A DNA stretch of 51,279 nucleotides from Candidatus Dormiibacterota bacterium (GTDB taxonomy: Bacteria > Chloroflexota > Dormibacteria > Aeolococcales > Aeolococcaceae). Below are positions 28,518 to 36,790 of the stretch, piece by piece (position 1 is the first letter of the stretch; each line of letters begins with the position of its first letter). The translations under genes were made by a program, and so were the position numbers. The notes beneath the pieces are model-generated. The model saw nothing but the letters and a program-made list of their open reading frames with translations. It was not told the origin of the DNA and did no database searches. The stretch covers positions 92,727-144,005 of the forward strand of contig PKXZ01000049.1 in assembly GCA_003132525.1 (NCBI GenBank). Direction: 5' to 3'.

Positions 28518-31097
28518 TCAGCCCCCGGAGACGACGCCAGGAGCACTCGGACGCGGTGGGCGCCGCCGGGGAAGCGCAATGATCTTGCCCACCCCGGCCG
28601 CCGCGGTCGCGCGCACCGAGCGGTCCCGCCCCTCGTGCTTCGCCGAGTACATCGCGCGATCCGCCGAACCCAGCAGGAGGTCCAGCGTGGCGCCGTGCTC
28701 CGGATACGTGGCGATGCCGATCGACGCGGTGAGGCTCTCCAGGCTGCATCCCTCTGGCACGACCACATCGCGCACGGCTCCGCGGGCCGTCTCGGCGGCG
28801 ATCGTGGCGCCCTCCGCGGAGCACTCGTGGAGCAGCACGACGAATTCCTCGCCACCGAGTCGAACCACCGCGTCGGATCCGCGCACGGCGGTGCGCAACT
28901 GCGCCGCCACCCGCTGGAGCACGACGTCTCCGATGGCGTGCCCGGCGCTGTCGTTGACTGCCTTGAAATGGTCGAGGTCGACGAGGAGCAGCGACAGCGG
29001 CTTGCTGTCGCGCGCTGCACGGGCGATGTCGCGCTCGCCGGCGTCGCGCAGCCAGCGGCTGTTGTAGAGGCCGGTTAGCGGGTCGGTCATCGCTGCGTTG
29101 ACCAATTCACCGTAGAGCTGCGCGTTGCGCCATGCGGACGCGGCGACGTGCGCGAACAGCGACGCAGCCTCGAGCTCGCTTGCGCTGAACTGGTCGACGC
29201 CGAGGCGCCAGCAGTTGATGATGCCGAGCTTGTGCTCGGTCGCGACCAGTGGCACGAGGAGCAGTGACTCCTGCACGTAGGAGGTCCCCGGAATTTGCCG
29301 CGCAAGGGGGTGCCTCGACGTGTCGGGAATGTTCTGTGGCGTGCCCTTCGCGAAGGCCCAGCCGGTGATGCCGGCGTCGAGCGCCATGCTGTCAGCCATG
29401 ATCTCGTCGCGGTCGGGCCCGGTGGCAAGCACCGGAACCAGGCGGAAGGTTTCGTAGTCGGCGACGAAGATCGCCATCTCGCTGACCGGAACGACACGGC
29501 TCATCTGCTCGGCCATGACGCCGAGGATCCGCATCGGGTCGTGCTCGCTCTGCAGTGCCAGCGCGGCGTCGCTCAGCGCGCGGGCGAGTCCGCGTCTCGG
29601 CCGGGCCTTCGAGACCAGGCCTTCCGAAGCGATCTCTCCGGCAGCCGTGGGTTCCGACACCGCGGACGCAACTCGCGTGGGGGAGACCACTCGCTGCGCG
29701 AACCAGGTCGCGTCGACCACCTCCATCGAGGTGTCGCCCTTGAGCGGATGAGGAAGCACGGGCCGGCCGAGCAGCCAGCCCTGTCCGAACTGAACGCCGA
29801 GCGACTGCAGCGTCTCCTGCTCGCGCTGCGTCTCGATTCCCTCTGCGATGACGCGCGCGCCAATGTGCCCGCTGAATGATAGGAGCGCCACCACTAGGGC
29901 CCGCCGGGCGCGGTCGGCGTCGATCGCGGTGATCAAAGAGCGGTCGACCTTGATGAACTCCGGGCGCAACTCGGCAATCACTCGCATGCTCGCGTGGCCG
30001 GCCCCCGCGTCGTCGACGGCAATCCGGAAGCCGCGCGCGCGCAACTCCGCCGCAATGCGTTGCAGCAACGCGAGGTCGGGCACCGGTTCGCGTTCGCTGA
30101 ATTCAAGAACCACGGCTGCCGGGTCGACCCGGGCGTCATGGACGGCTTTGTCGAGTGCGGCAACACCGCTCTGGTCGACGAGCGTGCCGATCAGGACATT
30201 GACGAAGAGATCGGCTTCTCCGATGTTGGACGCCGCCTGCAGTGCCGCCCGTACGCACGCCCGGTCGACCGACGACTGCATGTTCAGCGCGGCGGCCGCG
30301 CCGAACAGCTGGTCAGGCGTATGGATTCGCGCCCGCGGTGGGAACCGGGCGAGCGCCTCATAGCCGATGACGGTGTCATTCACGAGGCGGACGATCGGTT
30401 GCAGCGCGGCGACGATCCCGCCGCTGGTGAGCAGGGATGCAATCGTGCCTCGCATCCGGCGGTCAGGTGCGGGCGATGCCGCTGCATCGAAATGCTGGAC
30501 GGCCGGCTGGGCCTCCGCCGACCAGGCACCCCCGAGCATCGCGCCCACCACCTCGAGGACTGGGCCGAGCTCCGGACTGGCCCCTGGTCCCCATACCGAG
30601 AGCACGGCGACGACGCGATCCCGGCAGGTCACCGGCACCGCCAGGACGTCGCGCTCGTCGGCCGCGTTCGGCAGCGCCTTGGCGAGCGCGGAGTCGGTGG
30701 TCAGCCGGCGGAGGGTCTCGGAGGCGTCGGCGGCGCCGTAGTACGGGCGCCGGAGGCGGACGGGTTTGCGCAGGGATTCGACGCCGTCGAGGGGGATGCG
30801 CATTCCCACCATGGTCCCGGCCAGTCGTGTGGAGAGCCTGGCCGTCAGCGCCGGCGGGACGTTCACGGCGAGCACCACCGCCATGTCCGATTCGACGGCG
30901 CTCACAATGCCGGCGACGTCGAGGGCAGCGAGGGCGTCGACAACCTCGGCGGACGCCTCTGCCGGGCTCCGTGCTCCCGGAAGTGAGTGTCCGAGCCGGG
31001 TCAGGACCTCGAGGCGCACATCAGAAGATCGTGTAGCCACGGAGAGAGTTTGCTGTCTCGCAGCGCGCCCGCTGACAACGGAATGGTCGCTTTCCAT
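28518..31097 (-). CDS. EAL-GAF-GGDEF multidomain c-di-GMP protein
   Basis: GYEALARFPP (EAL), VDDAGAGHASM, AEGIET, then GAF-like region, DPLTGLYNSRWL and RLGGEEFVVLLHE (GGEEF). MESDHSVV start at 31097 preferred over 31241. Confidence 0.88.
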   Translation of the reverse strand: MESDHSVVSGRAARQQTLSVATRSSDVRLEVLTRLGHSLPGARSPAEASAEVVDALAALDVAGIVSAVESDMAVVLAVNVPPALTARLSTRLAGTMVGMRIPLDGVESLRKPVRLRRPYYGAADASETLRRLTTDSALAKALPNAADERDVLAVPVTCRDRVVAVLSVWGPGASPELGPVLEVVGAMLGGAWSAEAQPAVQHFDAAASPAPDRRMRGTIASLLTSGGIVAALQPIVRLVNDTVIGYEALARFPPRARIHTPDQLFGAAAALNMQSSVDRACVRAALQAASNIGEADLFVNVLIGTLVDQSGVAALDKAVHDARVDPAAVVLEFSEREPVPDLALLQRIAAELRARGFRIAVDDAGAGHASMRVIAELRPEFIKVDRSLITAIDADRARRALVVALLSFSGHIGARVIAEGIETQREQETLQSLGVQFGQGWLLGRPVLPHPLKGDTSMEVVDATWFAQRVVSPTRVASAVSEPTAAGEIASEGLVSKARPRRGLARALSDAALALQSEHDPMRILGVMAEQMSRVVPVSEMAIFVADYETFRLVPVLATGPDRDEIMADSMALDAGITGWAFAKGTPQNIPDTSRHPLARQIPGTSYVQESLLLVPLVATEHKLGIINCWRLGVDQFSASELEAASLFAHVAASAWRNAQLYGELVNAAMTDPLTGLYNSRWLRDAGERDIARAARDSKPLSLLLVDLDHFKAVNDSAGHAIGDVVLQRVAAQLRTAVRGSDAVVRLGGEEFVVLLHECSAEGATIAAETARGAVRDVVVPEGCSLESLTASIGIATYPEHGATLDLLLGSADRAMYSAKHEGRDRSVRATAAAGVGKIIALPRRRPPRPSAPGVVSGG

Positions 31098-31216
31098 CGG
31101 CAAATCGCCACATTTCGACCGCCGGCGCGGTCCCTCTGAACTCGATCCGCCGGCCGGGACCCGGTCACGAACCCGCCCTCGACCCGCCCGGAGCGCGGCG
31201 TACGCTTGCGGCTTCG

Positions 31217-31585
31217 ATGGATCAGGCAGACACACAGGCACAGACGCGCGATCTGCTGATGCAGAAGCGCTCAGAGATCCTCACCAAGGTCGATCAGCTG
31301 GGTGCGCACGATCCCGCCGAGGTCGCCAACCTCGGCTTTGGCAAGCGAATCGGCGATGCCACCGCCTACGCCGTGGAGCGGATGACCGACGCATACCAGG
31401 CACGCACCATCTACTCGACGGTCGCGGAGATCGACCAGGCGCTGGAGCGACTCGAGGCCGGCACGTATGGGCGATGCGTGAGCTGTGGCCGGCCGATTCC
31501 GGAGGAGCGCCTGGCGGCGGTGCCCTGGGCAGCGTTGTGCGTTCCCTGCAGCGCCAGGCCGGGAAAGTCGAAGCTCGTCCGATGA
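31217..31585 (+). CDS. TraR/DksA family zinc-finger protein
   Basis: LERLEAGTYGRCVSCGRPIPEERLAAVPWAALCVPC with a CxxC...CxxC finger. Confidence 0.88.
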   Translation: MDQADTQAQTRDLLMQKRSEILTKVDQLGAHDPAEVANLGFGKRIGDATAYAVERMTDAYQARTIYSTVAEIDQALERLEAGTYGRCVSCGRPIPEERLAAVPWAALCVPCSARPGKSKLVR

Positions 31586-31690
31586 TCTGACAATCCCGGC
31601 CGCGATGGGTGATGATCGACAGCCGTGCGGATCGGGTCCGCCGCCCATACCTGGCTGTGTCGCCATCTGGAGGGACGTGACGTGGATGTG

Positions 31691-33166
31691 ATGAGCGTGC
31701 AGGACGCTGCGTTCCTCCACGTTGAGAACGGCAACAATCCGATGCACATCGGGTCGGTGGCGGTGCTCGAAGGGCCTGCCCCCGCGTATGGCGACCTGGT
31801 CCGGCTCATCGCCGGCAAGCTGCCGTTGGTGCCGCGATACCGCCAGAAGGTGCGCTTCGCCCCGGGCGGCATCGGGCGGCCGGTGTGGGTGGACGACCCC
31901 CACTTCCAGATCCTCTATCACATCCGCCACACCGCCCTTCCACCGCCCGGCGGCAGGGATGAGCTGCGCAACCTGGCCGGTCGCGTCTTTGCCCAGATGC
32001 TGGACCGGAGCAAGCCGCTCTGGGAACTGTGGATGGTCGAGGGCTTGAAGAATGGGCGGTGGGCGGTGATCTCCAAAGTGCATCACTGCATGGTCGACGG
32101 CGTCTCCGCGACCGATCTGCTGACCGTGATGTTCGACTCCACCGATGCGACGGCGGCGCAAACCCTGGCGGCCGAATGGTCACCGCAAGCGGAGCCCGGC
32201 ACGTTCACCGTCGCCGCCCACACGGTGATCCGCTCCGTCGCCGATCCGCTCGGTCGCCTTCGTGATCTTTCGGGCGGGCTTCGTATCACCGCCGGTCCTC
32301 GAACGCGGCTCGCGGAGGGTGCCGCGCTGCTGCGCTCGTTGGCAGAGTGGAGCAGGCGTTCAGCGACGTCGCTGAACGGACCGATCGGGCCGCATCGTCG
32401 CTGGAGTTGGGCGGAAGCCAGCCTCGATGACGTGAAGGTCGTCCGCGAGGGTCTGGGCGGCACGGTCAACGACGTCGTGCTCGCGGCGATTACCGGGGGA
32501 TTCCGGGCGCTGCTCCTGCACCGGGGCGAGGACGTGTCCAATCGTGTGGTTCGCACCCTGGTACCGGTGTCCGTGCGCGCGGACTCGGAACGCGGCGTCT
32601 ACAACAACCGGGTTTCCGGGATCTTTCCCGGGCTGCCGGTATCGATTGCGGACCCGAGGGAGCGTCTCGCGGCCATCGCCGGCCAGCTGTCCATGCTCAA
32701 GGCGTCGAAGCAAGCGGTCGCGGGTGACGCGCTCGTGAAGATGGCCGGTTTCGCACCACCGATGCTGCTCTCGCTCGGTGCGCGGCTCGCAGCCCGGACC
32801 CCGCAGCGCGCACTCCAGACCGTGACGACCAATGTTCCCGGTCCCCAGTACCCGCTCTACGTGGTCGGCCGCCGGATGGTCTACTCATACCCCTACGTGC
32901 CGATCATGGGAAGCGTCCGCATCAGCATCGCGATCTTCTCGTACTGCGGGCGGCTCTTCTTCGGGATCACCGGTGATTACGACACGGTGACCGACATCGA
33001 CGTGCTTCGCGACGGCATCGAGCAAGGCATGCGCGAACTGGTCGCTGCTGCCGGTGGATCGGTGGCCGACGCGCCGCGCGCCCGCAAGAAGCGGGCGCCA
33101 CGACCTACCCGCCCGCACTCGGCGTCGCCGGACGGTCAGGCGGCGGTGCGCTCCGGAAAGAGATGA
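31691..33166 (+). CDS. Wax ester synthase/diacylglycerol acyltransferase (WS/DGAT) family
   Basis: HHCMVDGVS (HHxxxDG), GGTVNDVVLAAITGGFRALL, NVPGPQYPLYVVGRRM. ATG 31691 preferred. Confidence 0.9.
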   Translation: MSVQDAAFLHVENGNNPMHIGSVAVLEGPAPAYGDLVRLIAGKLPLVPRYRQKVRFAPGGIGRPVWVDDPHFQILYHIRHTALPPPGGRDELRNLAGRVFAQMLDRSKPLWELWMVEGLKNGRWAVISKVHHCMVDGVSATDLLTVMFDSTDATAAQTLAAEWSPQAEPGTFTVAAHTVIRSVADPLGRLRDLSGGLRITAGPRTRLAEGAALLRSLAEWSRRSATSLNGPIGPHRRWSWAEASLDDVKVVREGLGGTVNDVVLAAITGGFRALLLHRGEDVSNRVVRTLVPVSVRADSERGVYNNRVSGIFPGLPVSIADPRERLAAIAGQLSMLKASKQAVAGDALVKMAGFAPPMLLSLGARLAARTPQRALQTVTTNVPGPQYPLYVVGRRMVYSYPYVPIMGSVRISIAIFSYCGRLFFGITGDYDTVTDIDVLRDGIEQGMRELVAAAGGSVADAPRARKKRAPRPTRPHSASPDGQAAVRSGKR

Positions 33167-33903
33167 CGGGCGAGCGACGGCGCTCGGAACGGCCGCCACG
33201 ATCCCTCGGGCTGGGCGAGACGGTCGGCGATCACCCAGAGCACCGCCGCGTTGTTTCCCATGCCCATGTGACTGCTGTACACCGCGACGTTTTCGCGGTT
33301 CGGCCCAGCTGTGTTGATGCACGCCTGCCACGGCACCACGCCGTCGAGCCGCGAGTAGATGGCGGTGGTCGGCACCGGTATCGGGCGTGACAGGCGTTCG
33401 CGCGGAGGCAACGAACCGGGGCTGACGTGGAGCACGCCGAGGCGTCGGTATGCCGCACTGGCGCGACTGTCTGCAGGGTCGCCGAGCCGGAACGGGCTGC
33501 CGAGCGTGATCACCTGGCGAGTCAGCGCGGGGCGGGCGCGGGCAAGTTCGCGCGCGAAGATCCCTCCAAGGCTCCAGCCCACCAGGCTCACCGAGCGCAC
33601 GGACGAGCGCTGTATCGCCTCGAGCCGGGCGGTCATGCCGTTGAGGATCGCGGCTGTCGGGCCAAGGTTGCGGCCGAGCCGCCAACCGTGCACCTCGTAG
33701 CCGAGTGAGCGGAGATACAGCCGCATGGTCGCGGTGGAGGCATCCTCGGCCAGCAGGCCCGGGAGTACGAGGACCGGGTGGCCGTCGCCTCGCGGCGCTC
33801 TGAGCAGGACCGGCGAAGTGGCGAGCGTCGCGCCAAAGTCGGCGATCGCGCGCCCGGGCTCGCTGATGAACAGGGCGAGTGATGGACGCATGGCCGCAGT
33901 CAC
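33136..33903 (-). CDS. Alpha/beta hydrolase (lipase/esterase-like)
   Basis: VLVLPGLLAED; SLVGWSLGGIFARELAR (GWSLGG nucleophile elbow). Confidence 0.8.
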   Translation of the reverse strand: MTAAMRPSLALFISEPGRAIADFGATLATSPVLLRAPRGDGHPVLVLPGLLAEDASTATMRLYLRSLGYEVHGWRLGRNLGPTAAILNGMTARLEAIQRSSVRSVSLVGWSLGGIFARELARARPALTRQVITLGSPFRLGDPADSRASAAYRRLGVLHVSPGSLPPRERLSRPIPVPTTAIYSRLDGVVPWQACINTAGPNRENVAVYSSHMGMGNNAAVLWVIADRLAQPEGSWRPFRAPSLARHLFPERTAA

Positions 33904-33943
33904 GAGGGCTTCATACCATCTGGGGCACGTGCGTGGACGGAGC

Positions 33944-34948
33944 TCAGCTCACCGGCAGTGGATGCGCCTCGAAGAACTGCCATATGGTGCTGTCGGCGTC
34001 GATCGCGTTGGATTGCGCGCCGAGCACGCTGGTGTCTGCCGTCGGAAGTGTCGGACCACCAGGCCATTCGTGGCCCTCGCCGGTGATCGTGTACAGCTCA
34101 ACCGCCGCAGCATCCTGGCAGCCGGCGTACTTGGTCAACGTCACTTTCGGTGCGGGAGTGGTCTGGTCCGGCATGGCGGCGCACCCGTCGTGCGCTGCCC
34201 AGCGCTGCGCTGCAACAGGCACGCTGTACGTCCAGTAGGCCTGCCCGTTGCCGCTGTATGGGTCGATCGGGTCGGCCGTTCCGTGAAACGAGATGACCGG
34301 GACGCTACGCGTGCCGGCGCACGGCGCGGGGAGGCGCAGCCCACTCACGGGGGCAATTGCTGCAATGGTGCCGGGCAGATCGCAACCGAGCTGGCTCGTC
34401 ATCCGCGCGCCACCAGAGAAGCCGGTGGAGAAGACCCTGTTCGGATCGATGCACATGCCCGCCTCGAGCCGCTGGATGACATCGGCAAGAAAGGCGACAT
34501 CGTTTGGGGCGTTCGCCGGCGCCGCAGCGCCACCGAGCAGGGGCTCACCGGGAACGTTCCAGTCGTATCCCGATCCCGACGTGATCCCGCCCTGCGGGTA
34601 GGCGACGATGAAGCCATCACTGTCGGACGCGGAATCCATGCCGCTGAACGCTTCCTGGGCGGCTGCCGTCGATCCCGAGCCGTGCAGGTTGAGAACCAGG
34701 GGCTCCGGCGTGCGGTCGGTATAGCCATTCGGGACGTGTACGACAACCGGCCGGCTCACGCCGTCGAACACGATCGAGACCGCGAGGTCGCCTGTGGAGA
34801 CACCGCCGGAACAGGCGCGTGCGGGCAGGTTGGTGGCCTGCGCAGCCGCTCCGGCGGACGATCCACTGCACCCGCTGAGCAGCGACCCGGTGACAAGCGC
34901 GAGAGCGCAGACCGCACCCGTTCGTGGCCCCAGGCGTCCACCGCGCAT
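33944..34948 (-). CDS. PHB depolymerase/feruloyl esterase-like secreted lipoprotein
   Basis: LLSGCSGSS lipobox; PLVLNLHGSGSTAAAQE; VFSTGFSGGARMTSQLGC; ISFHGTADPIDPYSG. Confidence 0.82.
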   Translation of the reverse strand: MRGGRLGPRTGAVCALALVTGSLLSGCSGSSAGAAAQATNLPARACSGGVSTGDLAVSIVFDGVSRPVVVHVPNGYTDRTPEPLVLNLHGSGSTAAAQEAFSGMDSASDSDGFIVAYPQGGITSGSGYDWNVPGEPLLGGAAAPANAPNDVAFLADVIQRLEAGMCIDPNRVFSTGFSGGARMTSQLGCDLPGTIAAIAPVSGLRLPAPCAGTRSVPVISFHGTADPIDPYSGNGQAYWTYSVPVAAQRWAAHDGCAAMPDQTTPAPKVTLTKYAGCQDAAAVELYTITGEGHEWPGGPTLPTADTSVLGAQSNAIDADSTIWQFFEAHPLPVS

Positions 34949-34975
34949 GTCAGCGCCATTGTCCGCGATGGCCGG

Positions 34976-35899
34976 CTAGAGCGGCGCGATCCCCCACGTG
35001 CTGGTGTGCGCGTCTCCGGGCTCGAGGACCACGAGGCCCGCGCCAGAGTTGAACGCATCGGGCGCGCATGTCATCGGCTCGATGGCGAGGCCGCGACGGC
35101 GGCGCGTGACGTCTCCGAGCGTGTCGCCGCTGTAGATCATCGCGTAGCGGTGGGACCCGTCCATCCACACCTCAGCGCCGTGCCCTCCATCGGCCGCCAT
35201 CAGCGCGATTCTGATGACGCCGTCGACGTCCGCGGCAAGCTGCGTGAATGCCGTGTCCAGGATCTGTGGGCCAATGGCCCGCGGTTGCCGGAAATCGAAA
35301 TCGGTGCCGTCGACAGGAAGCTCCAACCCGGTGGGGATGCCACGAGCGTCGGCCTGCAGCATCGCGCCCGCGGGAAGGCGGAGCACCGCCCCGTCGATGG
35401 GATCGCCATCAGCGAGGCGAACGTAGGGATGGGCGCCGGCACCGTACGGGCACGACCGTTCACCGGTGTTCACCGCGGTGACGCTGGCCGTCAACCCGCT
35501 GTCGCTCACGGTGTACGTCGCCGTCAGGCCGAGCCGAAAGCGATACCCGTCCTGTGGCGCGAGGTCCAGCGCCAGTGTCACTGCCGCGGATGATGAGTCG
35601 ACCAGCCCCCACGGCTTGTCGCGGACAAGCCCGTGAATGGCGCTTCCGGTCCTGGGCTCGCTGACGGGCAGCCGAAACTTCTCGCCGGCAAAGCGATATG
35701 TGGCGCCGGCAATGCGATTCGGCCAGGGGAGGAGTAGTTGACCCCGGCCGCCGTCGGGTAGCTGCTCGACCCTGTACCCGTCGGCGATGGGGACGGAATT
35801 GCTGCCGTACTCGCGAAGTCCGGCACCCAGCTCGACGATGACAGCCCGCTGGGTCCCATGCACAAGCTCGTACTGCCGCCCTGTCGGCGCGGCGGTCAC
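34976..35899 (-). CDS. Aldose 1-epimerase family protein
   Basis: GLREYG...LLLPWPNRIAGATYRFAG...AIHGLVRD, GAHPYV, EPMTCAPDAFNSGAGLVVLEPG. GTG at 35899 overlaps the upstream TGA (GTGA); the longer ORF to 35986 is less likely. Confidence 0.85.
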   Translation of the reverse strand: MTAAPTGRQYELVHGTQRAVIVELGAGLREYGSNSVPIADGYRVEQLPDGGRGQLLLPWPNRIAGATYRFAGEKFRLPVSEPRTGSAIHGLVRDKPWGLVDSSSAAVTLALDLAPQDGYRFRLGLTATYTVSDSGLTASVTAVNTGERSCPYGAGAHPYVRLADGDPIDGAVLRLPAGAMLQADARGIPTGLELPVDGTDFDFRQPRAIGPQILDTAFTQLAADVDGVIRIALMAADGGHGAEVWMDGSHRYAMIYSGDTLGDVTRRRRGLAIEPMTCAPDAFNSGAGLVVLEPGDAHTSTWGIAPL

Positions 35900-36657
35900 A
35901 GGCGCTCTGGAGCCACCTCTGGGGGCCGCCGCTGCGGCGACGCGTCGACGACGCGCTCCAGTTCCGTCCTGATCACCGAGTAGCACTCACAGGAGACCGC
36001 CTCGAGCCCGGAGCGGTCGACGATGGTGACGTGGCCGCGGACGTAGCGGATCAGCCCGGCTCGCTGGAGGATGCCGGCGGACACCGAGACTGTCGAGCGC
36101 CGGGCTCCGAGCATCTGTCCGAGGAACTCCTGGGTGATCATGAATTGGTCCGTGCCGACGCGATCGTGGCTCATCAGCAGCCAGCGGCTGAGGCGCTCCT
36201 CACTGGAATGGAGACGGTTGCACGCCGCGGCCTGGGAGATCTGACCGAAGAGCGCCTGCGTGTATTTGTCGACCAGGGCTTGAAATGCCGTGCTGCGCTC
36301 GGAGACTGCAACAAACGCGGCCGCGTCGATACGCAGGCTGTGGCCGGCGACCTGGGATATGGCGCGGACCGCGAGACCGCTGAGCGGCACCAGCGGAACG
36401 CCGACGATCCCCTCGTTGCCGATGGTGGCCACCTCGACGATCGCGCCGTCGTGGAGCGGCGTGACCAGCGAGATGACGCCATCGGTGGGGAAATACAGAG
36501 CTTCGATGGGCGCTCCGGGTTCAAACAGCACCGTTTTCACGGGCAGGGTGACCTTTCTCACAAGACCGAACAGCTCGTCACGGTCAGCCGAAGGAAGGGC
36601 GGTGAGAATCCTGTTCTCACCCGCAGCGGCGATGTGTTGTGACGCGTCCTGGCTCAT
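35896..36657 (-). CDS. Crp/Fnr family transcriptional regulator
   Basis: cNMP-binding-like VLFEPGAPIEALYFPTDGVISLVTPL; HTH region RLSRWLLMSHDRVGTDQFMITQEFLGQMLGARRSTVSVSAGILQRAGLI. Confidence 0.9.
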   Translation of the reverse strand: MSQDASQHIAAAGENRILTALPSADRDELFGLVRKVTLPVKTVLFEPGAPIEALYFPTDGVISLVTPLHDGAIVEVATIGNEGIVGVPLVPLSGLAVRAISQVAGHSLRIDAAAFVAVSERSTAFQALVDKYTQALFGQISQAAACNRLHSSEERLSRWLLMSHDRVGTDQFMITQEFLGQMLGARRSTVSVSAGILQRAGLIRYVRGHVTIVDRSGLEAVSCECYSVIRTELERVVDASPQRRPPEVAPERL

Positions 36658-36790
36658 GCCCGGTCTTGAGGTGACATTACCTATGTGCGCTGTGGGACAG
36701 ACGTGTTGGAGAGAGTGTCCCAGATTATGCCTCACCAGAAGGGACGACAACGGGCGTGCAGGTTCGCTGCGTTAAAGGAGAGGCTGGCGC

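Noticed and set aside
33725-35593. 622-aa plus-strand ORF
   Set aside because: Antisense across the ends and bodies of three supported minus-strand genes; composition typical of shadow frames.
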